A stretch of 45,338 bases of DNA from Cupriavidus numazuensis (GTDB lineage Bacteria > Pseudomonadota > Gammaproteobacteria > Burkholderiales > Burkholderiaceae): the NCBI RefSeq assembly GCF_905397435.1, contig NZ_CAJPVI010000065.1, forward strand, positions 1 through 45,338, given 5' to 3'. The notes beneath the pieces were generated by a model. That model saw only the letters and a list, made by a program, of their open reading frames with translations, was not told the DNA's origin and ran no database searches. This document shows positions 1 through 7,399 of the stretch, one piece after another; the stretch's first letter is position 1; each line of letters begins with the position of its first letter. The position numbers and the translations under genes are program-made.

Positions 1-111
1 ATAAAAATTCGCCCCTTTGGGGCAACCAAAACGCGTTTTTGGTTACTTTTGTCGCTCGGACAAAAGTGACTCGCCGGCTACGCCGGCGAAACAGCAGCGC
101 CCGCCAAGAAC
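1..111. repeat. Dispersed four-hairpin repeat, copy 1 (window left end)
   Basis: The first 95 bases are essentially identical to 24140-24234, and weaker similarity runs on to about 111. Four stem-loops follow one another: 11-15 with 19-23, 24-31 with 37-44, 45-53 with 59-67 (ACTTTTGTC, loop, GACAAAAGT) and 71-78 with 82-89 (TCGCCGGC, TAC, GCCGGCGA). There is no plausible gene inside. The window begins exactly at the repeat edge, so this is probably an assembly break. The element may act as a transcription terminator for the gene ending at 124. Confidence 0.85.
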
Positions 112-123
112 ACCCCCCTCACT

Positions 124-576
124 CTAATGAATCTGCATCCCCCGCATCGCATGCAACCGATCATGATGCTGCCGCAGCGCTTCATACTGCCGCTGCACCG
201 CAGCCGTAGCATCCGGCGGGAGCGTCTTCATCAGTACAGACTGATACTGGCGCCTGGCCGCCTCTTCCTCACGCTCGCACATCCCCAGCACCGCGTCGTC
301 ATCGTTGGGCGAAAGCATATGGCGGAAAGCCATCCAGCCACGCGCGAACATGGCGTTCATGCTGCCTCGGTCCGAAGGTTCGCCGCCCATGGCGCTGACC
401 ATCGATTGCAACTCCCTGGCCGAGGCGCGGCAGGTATCCGCGGTACTGGTCAGAATGTCGCGAAGCTCCGCATTGCGCACGTCGCGGGCACCGGCCATGC
501 AGGCCCGTTCGCTGTCCATGTCGACCTCGATCAGCTGGTTAAGGGCGATCACGGTTTGTTTCTGGTTGACGTCCAT
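124..576 (-). CDS. PA2169/DUF2383-family four-helix-bundle protein
   Basis: A 150-residue, mostly helical protein beginning MDVNQKQTVIALNQLIEVDMDSE. It is rich in Glu, Arg and Ala and has a C-terminal helix with several His, resembling the ferritin-like DUF2383 (PA2169) family, whose members are about this length and are often stress-linked. No signal peptide or membrane segment is visible. I chose the ATG at 576 because a good AGGAG ribosome site lies just upstream. The frame stays open to a TTG at 705, but that extension is unlike the family and has no clear ribosome site. Its biochemical function is unknown. It is a single gene, flanked by a repeat downstream and the hslU terminator upstream. 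Confidence 0.75.
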   Translation of the reverse strand: MDVNQKQTVIALNQLIEVDMDSERACMAGARDVRNAELRDILTSTADTCRASARELQSMVSAMGGEPSDRGSMNAMFARGWMAFRHMLSPNDDDAVLGMCEREEEAARRQYQSVLMKTLPPDATAAVQRQYEALRQHHDRLHAMRGMQIH

Positions 577-923
577 GGAAGTCTCCTGACATGCCTGGAG
601 AACCGCTTTTCCGCGATTTTCCAGGCGCCGCGAGAAGAGGAACCATCCGGCATACCCGGCCCCGAGCGCATCGTTCGCGAACAGCCAGTTGCCGCTGGAC
701 CTCAATTGCCTGCGCCACCACTGCGTCGCAGATCGGGCGCCTTTCCATCATAGGAAATGCAAGGCGCGTGGTTGAGCCAGGCCAGTAAAGGAACAGGCCG
801 GGGAACGACACGGCCCGGTGCTGGCGAGCCCATCAGCGCCTGGGCCGACTATTCGCGCTGGCCCATAAAGCAACAAAGGGTGCACTGCTGTGCACCCTTC
901 CCGATTGCGATCTCGCGACCCGC
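577..923. other. Intergenic region with no recognisable gene
   Basis: About 347 bases between the DUF2383 gene and hslU. The hslU-proximal end holds the terminator hairpin at 876-899. The part near 577-770 presumably contains the promoter of the DUF2383 gene, but I could not identify clear -35/-10 boxes. Short open frames here have no family resemblance. Confidence 0.5.
876..899 (-). terminator. Rho-independent terminator of hslVU
   Basis: A perfect 10-bp inverted repeat (AAGGGTGCAC, loop TGCT, GTGCACCCTT) lies 24 bases beyond the hslU stop. Read on the minus strand, the stem is followed by a T-rich stretch (TTTGTTGCTTT), as expected for an intrinsic terminator. Confidence 0.8.
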
Positions 924-2255
924 TTACAGCACGTAACGAGACAGATCCTCGTTGACGGCAAGATCGCCCAGCCGCTCGTTCACATACGCCGCATCAATCG
1001 TCACCGTTTCGCCCGACGACTTGCTCGCGTGGAACGACAGGTCTTCGAGCAGCCGCTCCATCACCGTGTACAGGCGGCGGGCACCGATGTTCTCGACCTT
1101 CTCGTTGACCGAGAACGCGATCTCGGCCAGGCGGCGGATGCCGTCCGGCGCGAACTGCAGCTCGACCTCTTCGGTCTTGAGCAGCGCCTGGTACTGCTTG
1201 GTCAGGCTCGCATCGGTCTGCGTCAGGATGGCCTCGAAGTCCTGCACGGACAGCGATTCCAGTTCCACGCGGATCGGAAAGCGGCCCTGCAGCTCGGGGA
1301 TCAGGTCGCTCGGCTTGGCCAGGTGGAACGCGCCCGAGGCAATGAACAGGATGTGGTCGGTCTTGATCATCCCGTACTTCGTGCTCACGGTGGTGCCTTC
1401 CACCAGCGGCAGCAGGTCGCGCTGCACGCCCTGGCGCGACACTTCGCCGCCGCCCATTTCGCTGCGGTTGGCGATCTTGTCGATCTCGTCCAGGAACACG
1501 ATGCCGTTCTGCTCGACGTTGGCGATGGCCTTGTGCTTGAGCTCCTCGTCATTGACGAGCTTGGCGGCCTCTTCATCGATCAGCAGCTTGAAGGCTTCCT
1601 TCACCTTCATCTTGCGGCGATGCTTCTTGCCCTGCCCCATGCCGGCGAACATCGAGCGGATCTGCTCGGTCATTTCCTCCATGCCCGGCGGACCCATGAT
1701 GTCCATGCTCGGCAGGCCGGCGGCGACTTCGAGTTCGATGTCCTTGTCGTCGAGCTGGCCTTCGCGCAGCTTCTTGCGGAATACCTGGCGCGTGTTGGAA
1801 TCCTTCTCTTCCGGCTGCGAGAAGCCGATGTCGCGCGGCGGCGGCAGCAGCACGTCGAGCAGGCGGTCCTCGGCCGCTTCTTCGGCCTTGGTGCGCACCT
1901 TCTTCATCTCGGACTCACGCGTCTGCTTGATGGCCATCTCGGCCAGGTCGCGCACGATGGTGTCCACGTCGCGGCCGACGTAGCCGACTTCGGTGAACTT
2001 GGTCGCCTCGATCTTGATGAAGGGCGCGTCGGCCAGCTTGGCCAGGCGGCGCGCGATCTCGGTCTTGCCGACGCCGGTCGGGCCGATCATCAGGATGTTC
2101 TTCGGCGTGATTTCCTGGCGCAGCGGCTCGGCCACCTGCTGGCGGCGCCAGCGGTTGCGCAGCGCGACGGCCACGGCCTTCTTGGCCTTGTTCTGGCCGA
2201 TGATGTGCTTGTCGAGTTCGGAAACGATTTCCGACGGGGTCATGGTATGCGACAT
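924..2255 (-). CDS. hslU: ATP-dependent protease ATPase subunit HslU (ClpY)
   Basis: A 443-residue AAA+ unfoldase, the length normal for the family. It unfolds and feeds substrates to the HslV peptidase in the cytosol. Visible marks are Walker A GPTGVGKT at about 58-65, the pore loop GYVG at about 91-94, Walker B GIVFLDEIDK near residue 255, and the C-terminal tail EDLSRYVL. In E. coli the matching tail inserts into HslV and activates it. The gene follows hslV by 56 bases on the same strand, with a terminator directly after it, so hslV-hslU form a two-gene operon, probably driven by the heat-shock promoter upstream of hslV. Confidence 0.98.
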   Translation of the reverse strand: MSHTMTPSEIVSELDKHIIGQNKAKKAVAVALRNRWRRQQVAEPLRQEITPKNILMIGPTGVGKTEIARRLAKLADAPFIKIEATKFTEVGYVGRDVDTIVRDLAEMAIKQTRESEMKKVRTKAEEAAEDRLLDVLLPPPRDIGFSQPEEKDSNTRQVFRKKLREGQLDDKDIELEVAAGLPSMDIMGPPGMEEMTEQIRSMFAGMGQGKKHRRKMKVKEAFKLLIDEEAAKLVNDEELKHKAIANVEQNGIVFLDEIDKIANRSEMGGGEVSRQGVQRDLLPLVEGTTVSTKYGMIKTDHILFIASGAFHLAKPSDLIPELQGRFPIRVELESLSVQDFEAILTQTDASLTKQYQALLKTEEVELQFAPDGIRRLAEIAFSVNEKVENIGARRLYTVMERLLEDLSFHASKSSGETVTIDAAYVNERLGDLAVNEDLSRYVL

Positions 2256-2311
2256 GGTGTCCGTTCAGCGTTCAGTGGGGCGCGTCGGCCCGTGCGCGGG
2301 CCGGCCGGCGC

Positions 2312-2848
2312 TCATTCCAGCGTTTCGATGACGAAGTTGGTGTTCGTGTAAATGCAGAGTTCGCCGGCAATGGTCAGCGCTTTCTCGACCACGTCCTTCG
2401 GCCCAAGCTCGGTGTTCTCCACCAGCGCCTTGGCGGCCGACTGCGCGTACGAGCCGCCCGAGCCGATCGCGGCAATGCCGCCTTCGGGATCGAGCACGTC
2501 GCCGTTGCCGGTGATGACCAGCGTGGTGTCGCGGTCGGCGGTAATCAGCATCGCCTCCAGCCGGCGCAGCGCGCGGTCTGAACGCCAGTCCTTGGCAAGA
2601 TCCACCGCGGCACGGGTCAGGTTGCCCTGGTACTTTTCCAGCTTGGCTTCAAAGCGGTCCAGCAGCGAAAACGCGTCGGCCGTGCTGCCGGCAAACCCGA
2701 CCAGCACCTTGCCGTTGTAGATGCGGCGCACCTTGCGCGCGGTGCCCTTCATCACGATATTGCCGAGAGTGACCTGACCATCACCGCCGAGTGCGACCTG
2801 ATTGCCGCGGCGGACGCTGACGATGGTAGTGCCGTGATACTGTTCCAT
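2312..2848 (-). CDS. hslV: ATP-dependent protease peptidase subunit HslV (ClpQ)
   Basis: A 178-residue proteasome-beta-type threonine peptidase and partner of HslU. The chain begins MEQYHG followed by TTIVSVRRG. The nucleophile is therefore expected to be Thr7, exposed by removal of a six-residue leader, rather than the Thr2 of E. coli HslV. The GGDGQVTLGN segment and the C-terminal FVIETLE are typical of the family. The start at 2848 has a GGAAG ribosome site, and an RpoH-like promoter precedes it. It is the first gene of the hslVU operon. Confidence 0.97.
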   Translation of the reverse strand: MEQYHGTTIVSVRRGNQVALGGDGQVTLGNIVMKGTARKVRRIYNGKVLVGFAGSTADAFSLLDRFEAKLEKYQGNLTRAAVDLAKDWRSDRALRRLEAMLITADRDTTLVITGNGDVLDPEGGIAAIGSGGSYAQSAAKALVENTELGPKDVVEKALTIAGELCIYTNTNFVIETLE

Positions 2849-2877
2849 GGTGGCTTCCGTGAATGTGTCAGGAGGCT

Positions 2878-2906
2878 AGGTGGCGACGCATGGCGCCGGT
2901 TTCAAG
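2878..2906 (-). promoter_or_regulatory. Candidate sigma32 (RpoH) promoter of hslVU
   Basis: On the minus strand a perfect CTTGAAA lies at 2906-2900. It is followed by 14 bases and then CGCCACCT at 2885-2878, which partly matches the heat-shock -10 consensus CCCCATNT. A transcript would start near 2871, about 23 bases before the hslV ATG. Heat-shock control of hslVU is known in E. coli; its use here is inferred. Confidence 0.6.
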
Positions 2907-2988
2907 AGCCGACCCGGGCACGCCGCCGGCCGGTGGTGCGCAATCAGACCAATATAGGACGCCGCAGCATCCGCCGCGGTTCGGAAGA

Positions 2989-3038
2989 CCGCAAAAGAAA
3001 AAGGCCATGCACAGCGGCATGGCCTTTTTCTTTTGCGG
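2989..3038. terminator. Strong bidirectional terminator
   Basis: A perfect 22-bp inverted repeat (2989-3010 with 3017-3038) encloses a 6-base loop. Within it an A-rich run on one arm pairs with a T-rich run on the other around a GGCCATG core, so either strand gives a GC stem followed by U residues. It lies 42 bases after the stop of the Bug-family gene and separates it from hslVU. Confidence 0.9.
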
Positions 3039-3080
3039 CAGGATGGCGCGCGAGCCTTGGCCCGGCGCCCCTCGCATCAC

Positions 3081-4067
3081 TCAGTCGGCATAGACGCCGG
3101 CCTTCTTGATCACCGGGGTCCACTTGTTGATTTCCGCGCTCAGGTAGGTGCGCAGCGAATCCGGCGTGGCGCGCTGCGCCGGCACCGCTTCGGCACCGAG
3201 CTCGGCCATCTTGGCGCGGAAGGTCGGGTCGGTCACCGATTTTTGCAGTGCAGCGGACAGCTTGTCGATCACGGCCTTCGGCGTGCCCTTGGGCGCGTAC
3301 ATGGCGTGCCAGACCTTCACCTCGATGCCCGGCATGCCCTGTTCCTGCGCGGTCGGCACGTCCTTGAACGCTTCCACGCGGCGCGCCTGCATGGCCGCGT
3401 ACGGCTTGACCGAGCCGGCCTTGAGGTGGCCAGCCAGGTTGGTGGTCTGGTCGCACAGCAGATTGACCTGGCCACCCAGGATATCGGTCAGCGCCGGCGC
3501 CGCACCCTTGTACGGCACGGTGGTCAGCTCGGTCTGGATCGCGCTCTGGAACAGCAGGCCGCACAGGTGCGAAGCCGAACCGATGCCGGCATTGGCCAGC
3601 GACAGCTTGCTGGCGTTGGCCTTGATGTACGGCAGCAGGTCCTTGAAGCTGCTCGGCGGCAGCTGCTTGTTGCCGACCATGATCATCGGCACGTCGGCGA
3701 TTTCGCCGACCATCTCGAAGTCCTTGAGCGGATCGAAGCCCAGGTTGCGGTACAGCGCCGGGGCCGTGGCCATGCCGATATGGTGGATCAGGATCGTGTG
3801 GCCGTCGTTCTTGGACTGCGCCACCTTCTTGGCGCCGATGGTGCCGCCGGCACCACCGAGGTTTTCGATCACAACGGTCGTGCCCAGGTGCTTGGACATG
3901 ATCGCCGTCAGCTCGCGCGCCACCTTGTCGGTCGGGCCGCCAGCCGAGAACGGCACCACGGCCGAGATCGGCTTGCCGCCCGGAAACTCCTGCGCCTGCG
4001 CGCCGGCATATGCGCCCATGGCGCCCACTGCCACGACTGCGGCGACCAGTTTTGCAACTCGTTTCAT
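3081..4067 (-). CDS. Bug-family (TctC-like) tripartite tricarboxylate transporter substrate-binding protein
   Basis: A 328-residue periplasmic binding protein. The N-terminus MKRVAKLVAAVVAVGAMGAY is a classic signal peptide with cleavage expected after AQA near residue 25. The mature start FPGGKPISAVVPFSAGGPTD is the hallmark of the Bug family, which binds small carboxylates or aromatic acids. The start at 4067 is backed by an AGGAG site; a longer open frame upstream is a GC artefact. No TctA/TctB membrane partners are in the window. Such orphan Bug genes are very abundant in Cupriavidus and Bordetella. The ligand cannot be predicted from sequence. Confidence 0.93.
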   Translation of the reverse strand: MKRVAKLVAAVVAVGAMGAYAGAQAQEFPGGKPISAVVPFSAGGPTDKVARELTAIMSKHLGTTVVIENLGGAGGTIGAKKVAQSKNDGHTILIHHIGMATAPALYRNLGFDPLKDFEMVGEIADVPMIMVGNKQLPPSSFKDLLPYIKANASKLSLANAGIGSASHLCGLLFQSAIQTELTTVPYKGAAPALTDILGGQVNLLCDQTTNLAGHLKAGSVKPYAAMQARRVEAFKDVPTAQEQGMPGIEVKVWHAMYAPKGTPKAVIDKLSAALQKSVTDPTFRAKMAELGAEAVPAQRATPDSLRTYLSAEINKWTPVIKKAGVYAD

Positions 4068-4183
4068 AGTACTCTCCTGTTCCTGCTTCCGTCTGCAAAG
4101 CGCCGCCGGTGCCGGATGCCGCGTGTCATGACGCGGTCTGTGCGCAAGCCGCGGGGGGGTGTCCCGTTGCGCGATCGACAATG

Positions 4184-4259
4184 GGATGTCTGGCAGCGCC
4201 GCCCGCGCGCCTGATATAGCGGCCTGGGGCGGCGTCGATGTTAGCAATTGCAGACATCC
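4184..4259. repeat. Spaced 9-bp inverted repeat upstream of the Bug gene
   Basis: GGATGTCTG at 4184-4192 is the exact inverse of CAGACATCC at 4251-4259, with 58 bases between. It lies in the 262-base gap between the hydrolase stop and the Bug gene start. It may be a regulator site or chance; no regulator gene is adjacent. Confidence 0.3.
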
Positions 4260-4329
4260 AGACGGAATCAGGGCTAACCCGCGCGCATCGGGGTGCAATG
4301 CGGCGGAAGCGGCCGGACGGCAGGAGAGG

Positions 4330-5229
4330 CTAGCGGAAGAAGGCGAGCATCTCTTCCAGCAGCGGCTGCGGCGATTCCTCCGGAATGTAGTGGCCGCAGT
4401 CCAGCGCCTTGCCGGTGACGCTTCGGCCAAGCGCTTCCCACAGCGCCAGCGGCTCGAAGCAGCGGGCCACCACGCCGTGCTCGCCCCACAGCACGCGTAC
4501 CGGCATCTCCAGCCGGCGCCCGGCTTCGCGGTCGGCGCGGTCATGCTCCAGATCGATGGTGGCGGCCGCGCGATAGTCCTCGCACATGGCATGCACGCGC
4601 GCCGGCTCGCGCATGGCCGCAGCATAGGCCGCCATCGCATCGGGAGAAAACGGCGACACGCCCGCATGGCGCAGGCCAAGCAGCTTGTTCAGGTAGAAGT
4701 CGGGCTCGGCGTTGAGCAGCGTCTCGGGGAACGGCGCGGGCTGGATCAGGAAGAACCAGTGCCAGTAAGCCGCGGCGAATGCCATGCTGGTGCGCTCGTA
4801 CATGTCCAGCGTCGGCGCGATATCGAGCAGCATCAGCCGTTCGACCGCCTGCGGATGGTCCACGGCAAGGCGGTGCGCCACCCGCGCGCCGCGGTCGTGG
4901 CCGCACAGCGCAAAGCGGCGGAAGCCGAACGCGGCCATGACGTCGACCTGGTCCTGCGCCATGGCGCGCTTGCTGTAGTTCTCGTGCCCGGCGTTGCCGG
5001 CCGGCGCCGAACTGCTGCCGTAGCCGCGCAGGTCGGTGGCGATGATCGTGAAGTGGTCGGCCAGCACGGGCGCCACCTTGTGCCAGATCAGGTGGCTTTG
5101 CGGATGCCCGTGCAACAGCAGCAACGGCGGGCCGGAACCACCCTGCACGCCGGCGATCTCGATGTCGCCCACGCGGCGCCTGAAGGGTTCGAAGTTGGGG
5201 AACAGCAGCGCGCTTGCATCGTTCAGCAT
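4330..5229 (-). CDS. Alpha/beta hydrolase resembling fluoroacetate/haloacetate dehalogenase
   Basis: A 299-residue cytosolic alpha/beta hydrolase with the HGHPQSHLIWH oxyanion region and the nucleophile elbow GHDRGAR. The Asp nucleophile is followed by Arg at +1 and +4, as in fluoroacetate dehalogenases. It also carries a His-Trp pair in YWHWFF, a CEDYRAA segment and a catalytic GH near the C-terminus. These are the carboxylate- and halide-binding positions of that family, which swaps halogen for hydroxyl on short haloacids. Activity is inferred only from these residues; related epoxide hydrolases exist. I chose the start MLNDASALLFPNF at 5229. The gene is divergent from zur across 183 bases that contain the zur operator. 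Confidence 0.75.
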   Translation of the reverse strand: MLNDASALLFPNFEPFRRRVGDIEIAGVQGGSGPPLLLLHGHPQSHLIWHKVAPVLADHFTIIATDLRGYGSSSAPAGNAGHENYSKRAMAQDQVDVMAAFGFRRFALCGHDRGARVAHRLAVDHPQAVERLMLLDIAPTLDMYERTSMAFAAAYWHWFFLIQPAPFPETLLNAEPDFYLNKLLGLRHAGVSPFSPDAMAAYAAAMREPARVHAMCEDYRAAATIDLEHDRADREAGRRLEMPVRVLWGEHGVVARCFEPLALWEALGRSVTGKALDCGHYIPEESPQPLLEEMLAFFR

Positions 5230-5367
5230 CGCTAGTCTCCGGTCTGGGCCGTTGGAAGGACTGGGTGGCGACGGACGTTCCTTGCCGATCATAGGCGCAA
5301 ACCACGCACCTGGTGTGCCGCGCGGGCAACCTTCCGGCTCGGACCAGCGCCCCCAATAACCCCACAC

Positions 5368-5383
5368 GCAACTGAATTGCAAC
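5368..5383 (+). promoter_or_regulatory. Candidate Zur operator and promoter of zur
   Basis: The 16-base stretch GCAACTGAATTGCAAC contains the palindrome GCAA-N5-TTGC (5368-5380). The pattern GCAACT-N3-TTGCAA recurs at 8238-8252 before the second CobW gene. TTGCAA at 5377-5382 could also serve as a -35, with TTAAAT at 5400-5405 as -10 after 17 bases. This suggests autoregulation by the regulator encoded just downstream. The exact Zur consensus for this genus was not checked. Confidence 0.55.
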
Positions 5384-5412
5384 AGCGCGATGCCTATGGT
5401 TAAATCCCCCGC

Positions 5413-5931
5413 ATGACCCGTCTTACCCCGAGCCAGCCCGATACCCGACCGGCGCCGGCTGTCCTCGAAGCCGCGCAGGAGCGCCTGCGCCGTCTCGGTG
5501 CCCGCGTGACGCAGCCGCGGCTCAGCATCCTCGCCTGCCTGATCGGCAGCAACGAGGCGCTGACCCACCAGGCCGTGATCGACCGTCTGCCCGGACAGGG
5601 CGAGGCCATCGACCGCGTCACGGTCTATCGCGTGCTCGACTGGCTGGTGGAACAAGGCGTGGCGCAGAAACGCGCCGGCAACGACCGCGTGTTCCGCTTC
5701 AGCCTGGTCGAGCACGAGGCCGCGCGTGCCGAGGTGCATCGCCAGCACAGCCACTTCCACTGCACGCGCTGCGACCGCACGTTCTGCCTCGATGACGTCG
5801 GCATGCCGGCGCAGCCGGCCGCGCCGCGCGTGCCCAGCGGCTTCGCCATCGAACATGTCGAGCTGACCGTGAACGGCGTGTGCGCCGAATGCGGCGCGCG
5901 GGTGGCTCGACACCCCGACAGCGCAACCTGA
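5413..5931 (+). CDS. zur: Fur-family transcriptional regulator, Zur-like (zinc uptake regulator)
   Basis: A 172-residue repressor. An N-terminal winged helix (about residues 15-90, with TQPRLSILACL and IDRVTVYRVLDWLVEQG) is followed by a metal-binding dimerisation domain. That domain contains HRQHSHFHCTRCDRTFC and a second CAEC pair that should hold the structural zinc. Assignment to zinc rather than iron comes from context: CobW GTPases, a ZnuD-like receptor and a DksA lacking zinc ligands follow. No Shine-Dalgarno site precedes the ATG, and the predicted -10 ends only 7 bases upstream, so the mRNA may be leaderless. The next CobW gene begins 45 bases downstream and is probably in the same operon. 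Confidence 0.88.
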   Translation: MTRLTPSQPDTRPAPAVLEAAQERLRRLGARVTQPRLSILACLIGSNEALTHQAVIDRLPGQGEAIDRVTVYRVLDWLVEQGVAQKRAGNDRVFRFSLVEHEAARAEVHRQHSHFHCTRCDRTFCLDDVGMPAQPAAPRVPSGFAIEHVELTVNGVCAECGARVARHPDSAT

Positions 5932-5976
5932 CGCCCTGCCCGGCGCAAGGCCCCCATTCCCCCGGAGAATCCACCC

Positions 5977-7062
5977 ATGTCCAAACTGATCCCGGTCACG
6001 ATCCTGACCGGCTTCCTAGGCAGCGGCAAGACCACGCTGCTCAAGCGCATCCTCAACGAGCAGCACGGCATGAAGATCGCCGTGATCGAGAACGAGTTCG
6101 GCGAAGAAAACATCGACAACGAGATCCTGGTCCAGGACGGCCGCGAACAGATCGTGCAGATGAGCAATGGCTGCATCTGCTGCACGATCCGCGGCGACCT
6201 GGTGCAGGCGCTGTCGACGCTGATGACTCGCCGCGACGCCGGCGAGATCGAGTTCGACCGCGTGGTCATCGAAACCACCGGCGTGGCCAATCCGGGACCG
6301 GTCGCTCAGACCTTCTTCATGGACGACGAGATCGCATCGCGCTACCTGCTGGACGCGGTGATCACGCTGGTCGATGCCAAGCACGCCCACCTGCAGCTCG
6401 ACAAGCAGGAAGAGGCGCAGCGCCAGGTCGGCTTTGCCGATGCGATCTTCATCACCAAGTCGGACCTGGTCAGCGAGGCCGAGGTGGCCGATCTGCGCCA
6501 CCGCCTGCTGCACATGAACCCGCGCGCGCCGATCCGCCAGGCCAACTTCGGCGAGACCCCGATCGACACCATTTTCGACCTGCGCGGCTTCAACCTGAAT
6601 GCCAAGCTCGAGATCGATCCGGAGTTCCTGAGCGCCGACGACCACGATCATGACCACGGGCACGATCACGCTCATGGCCACGATCACGACCATGAGCACG
6701 GCGAGCATTGCGGCACGGACTGCGGCCATGACCACAGCCACGACCACCACCATCACCACCACCACACCGACCGCATCGCGTCGTTCGTCTTCCGCAGCGA
6801 CAAGCCGTTCCACTACGGCAAGCTCGAGGAATTCCTGTCCGGCATCCTGGCCGTCTACGGGGAAAAACTCTTGCGCTACAAGGGCGTACTATATATGGAA
6901 GGTGTGGACCGGAAAGTCGTGTTCCAGGGGGTCCACCAACTGATGGGCAGCGACGTCGGTGCCAAGTGGGAAGATGAAACGCCCGGCACCAAGATGGTGT
7001 TCATCGGCGTGGACTTGCCCCGCGATGCCATTCTGAAGGGGCTGGGCAACTGCCTGGCCTGA
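5977..7062 (+). CDS. CobW/COG0523-family GTPase with CxCC motif and His-rich loop (putative zinc metallochaperone)
   Basis: A 361-residue G3E GTPase. Walker A is GFLGSGKTT at 12-20, the metal-binding GCICC at about 65-69, the switch segment ETTG at 99-102 and the base-recognition TKSD at 160-163. A very His/Asp-rich stretch spans about 221-264 and includes two Cys. The CobW C-terminal domain follows, starting near 265. The family hands zinc to client proteins when zinc is scarce. A GGAG site precedes the ATG. It follows zur closely and is probably co-transcribed with it. The partner protein is not evident from sequence. Confidence 0.93.
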   Translation: MSKLIPVTILTGFLGSGKTTLLKRILNEQHGMKIAVIENEFGEENIDNEILVQDGREQIVQMSNGCICCTIRGDLVQALSTLMTRRDAGEIEFDRVVIETTGVANPGPVAQTFFMDDEIASRYLLDAVITLVDAKHAHLQLDKQEEAQRQVGFADAIFITKSDLVSEAEVADLRHRLLHMNPRAPIRQANFGETPIDTIFDLRGFNLNAKLEIDPEFLSADDHDHDHGHDHAHGHDHDHEHGEHCGTDCGHDHSHDHHHHHHHTDRIASFVFRSDKPFHYGKLEEFLSGILAVYGEKLLRYKGVLYMEGVDRKVVFQGVHQLMGSDVGAKWEDETPGTKMVFIGVDLPRDAILKGLGNCLA

Positions 7063-7399
7063 GTGCGGCAGCCGCCCCACGGCGGCTCCCTCGCTCCGCG
7101 TCGGCTCCGGCATGTCCCCCGTTCGGGGTACCGGGGAAACACCGAAGGCATGGCTAGGCCTTTTCCGTATCTTGGAAAAATTTGTTCAAGTACAATAGGC
7201 CGGATTTGATACTGGCGGCGCACCTTTTTCCCGCCGCCGGTATGGTCCACTGAAGCACGGTGGGCCGCAGGGCGGCGGTTGTCGTCAGCACGAGGCAGAC
7301 CGCCGGCAGGTGCGGTCGCAGGGCTTCGTGCGGAGACCGCCCTCCGCTTGGGGTACCAGCACGCGCCGTTCCATACCGACGCGAGAGAGAGGTGTCCCC
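7063..7399 (+). promoter_or_regulatory. Intergenic region: end of cobW operon and long dksA leader
   Basis: The region starts with a GC-rich hairpin (AGCCGCC at 7070-7076, GGCGGCT at 7081-7087) without a T-run, a weak terminator candidate after the CobW gene. TACAAT at 7191-7196 is the best -10 box; no well-spaced -35 is visible. If used, it gives dksA a leader of nearly 200 bases containing a 7-bp stem-loop (7214-7220 with 7232-7238). There is no match to the zur-type palindrome here. Confidence 0.4.

Noticed and set aside
2944..4098. Long frame overlapping the Bug-family gene in another phase
   Set aside because: The in-phase gene has a signal peptide and Bug motifs; this one is a frame-shifted reading of the same codons.
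4244..4251. GCAATTGC as a further Zur box
   Set aside because: It is an 8-base palindrome lacking the GCAACT-N3-TTGCAA layout, and it lies before a Bug-family gene with no zinc link.
5699..6290. Minus-strand frames opposite zur and the first CobW gene
   Set aside because: They are antisense to strongly conserved proteins, and their composition is Arg/Ser-rich without motifs.
6640..6775. His-codon-rich stretch as a DNA repeat element
   Set aside because: It is the coding sequence of the His-rich metal loop of the CobW GTPase, in frame throughout, and needs no other explanation.
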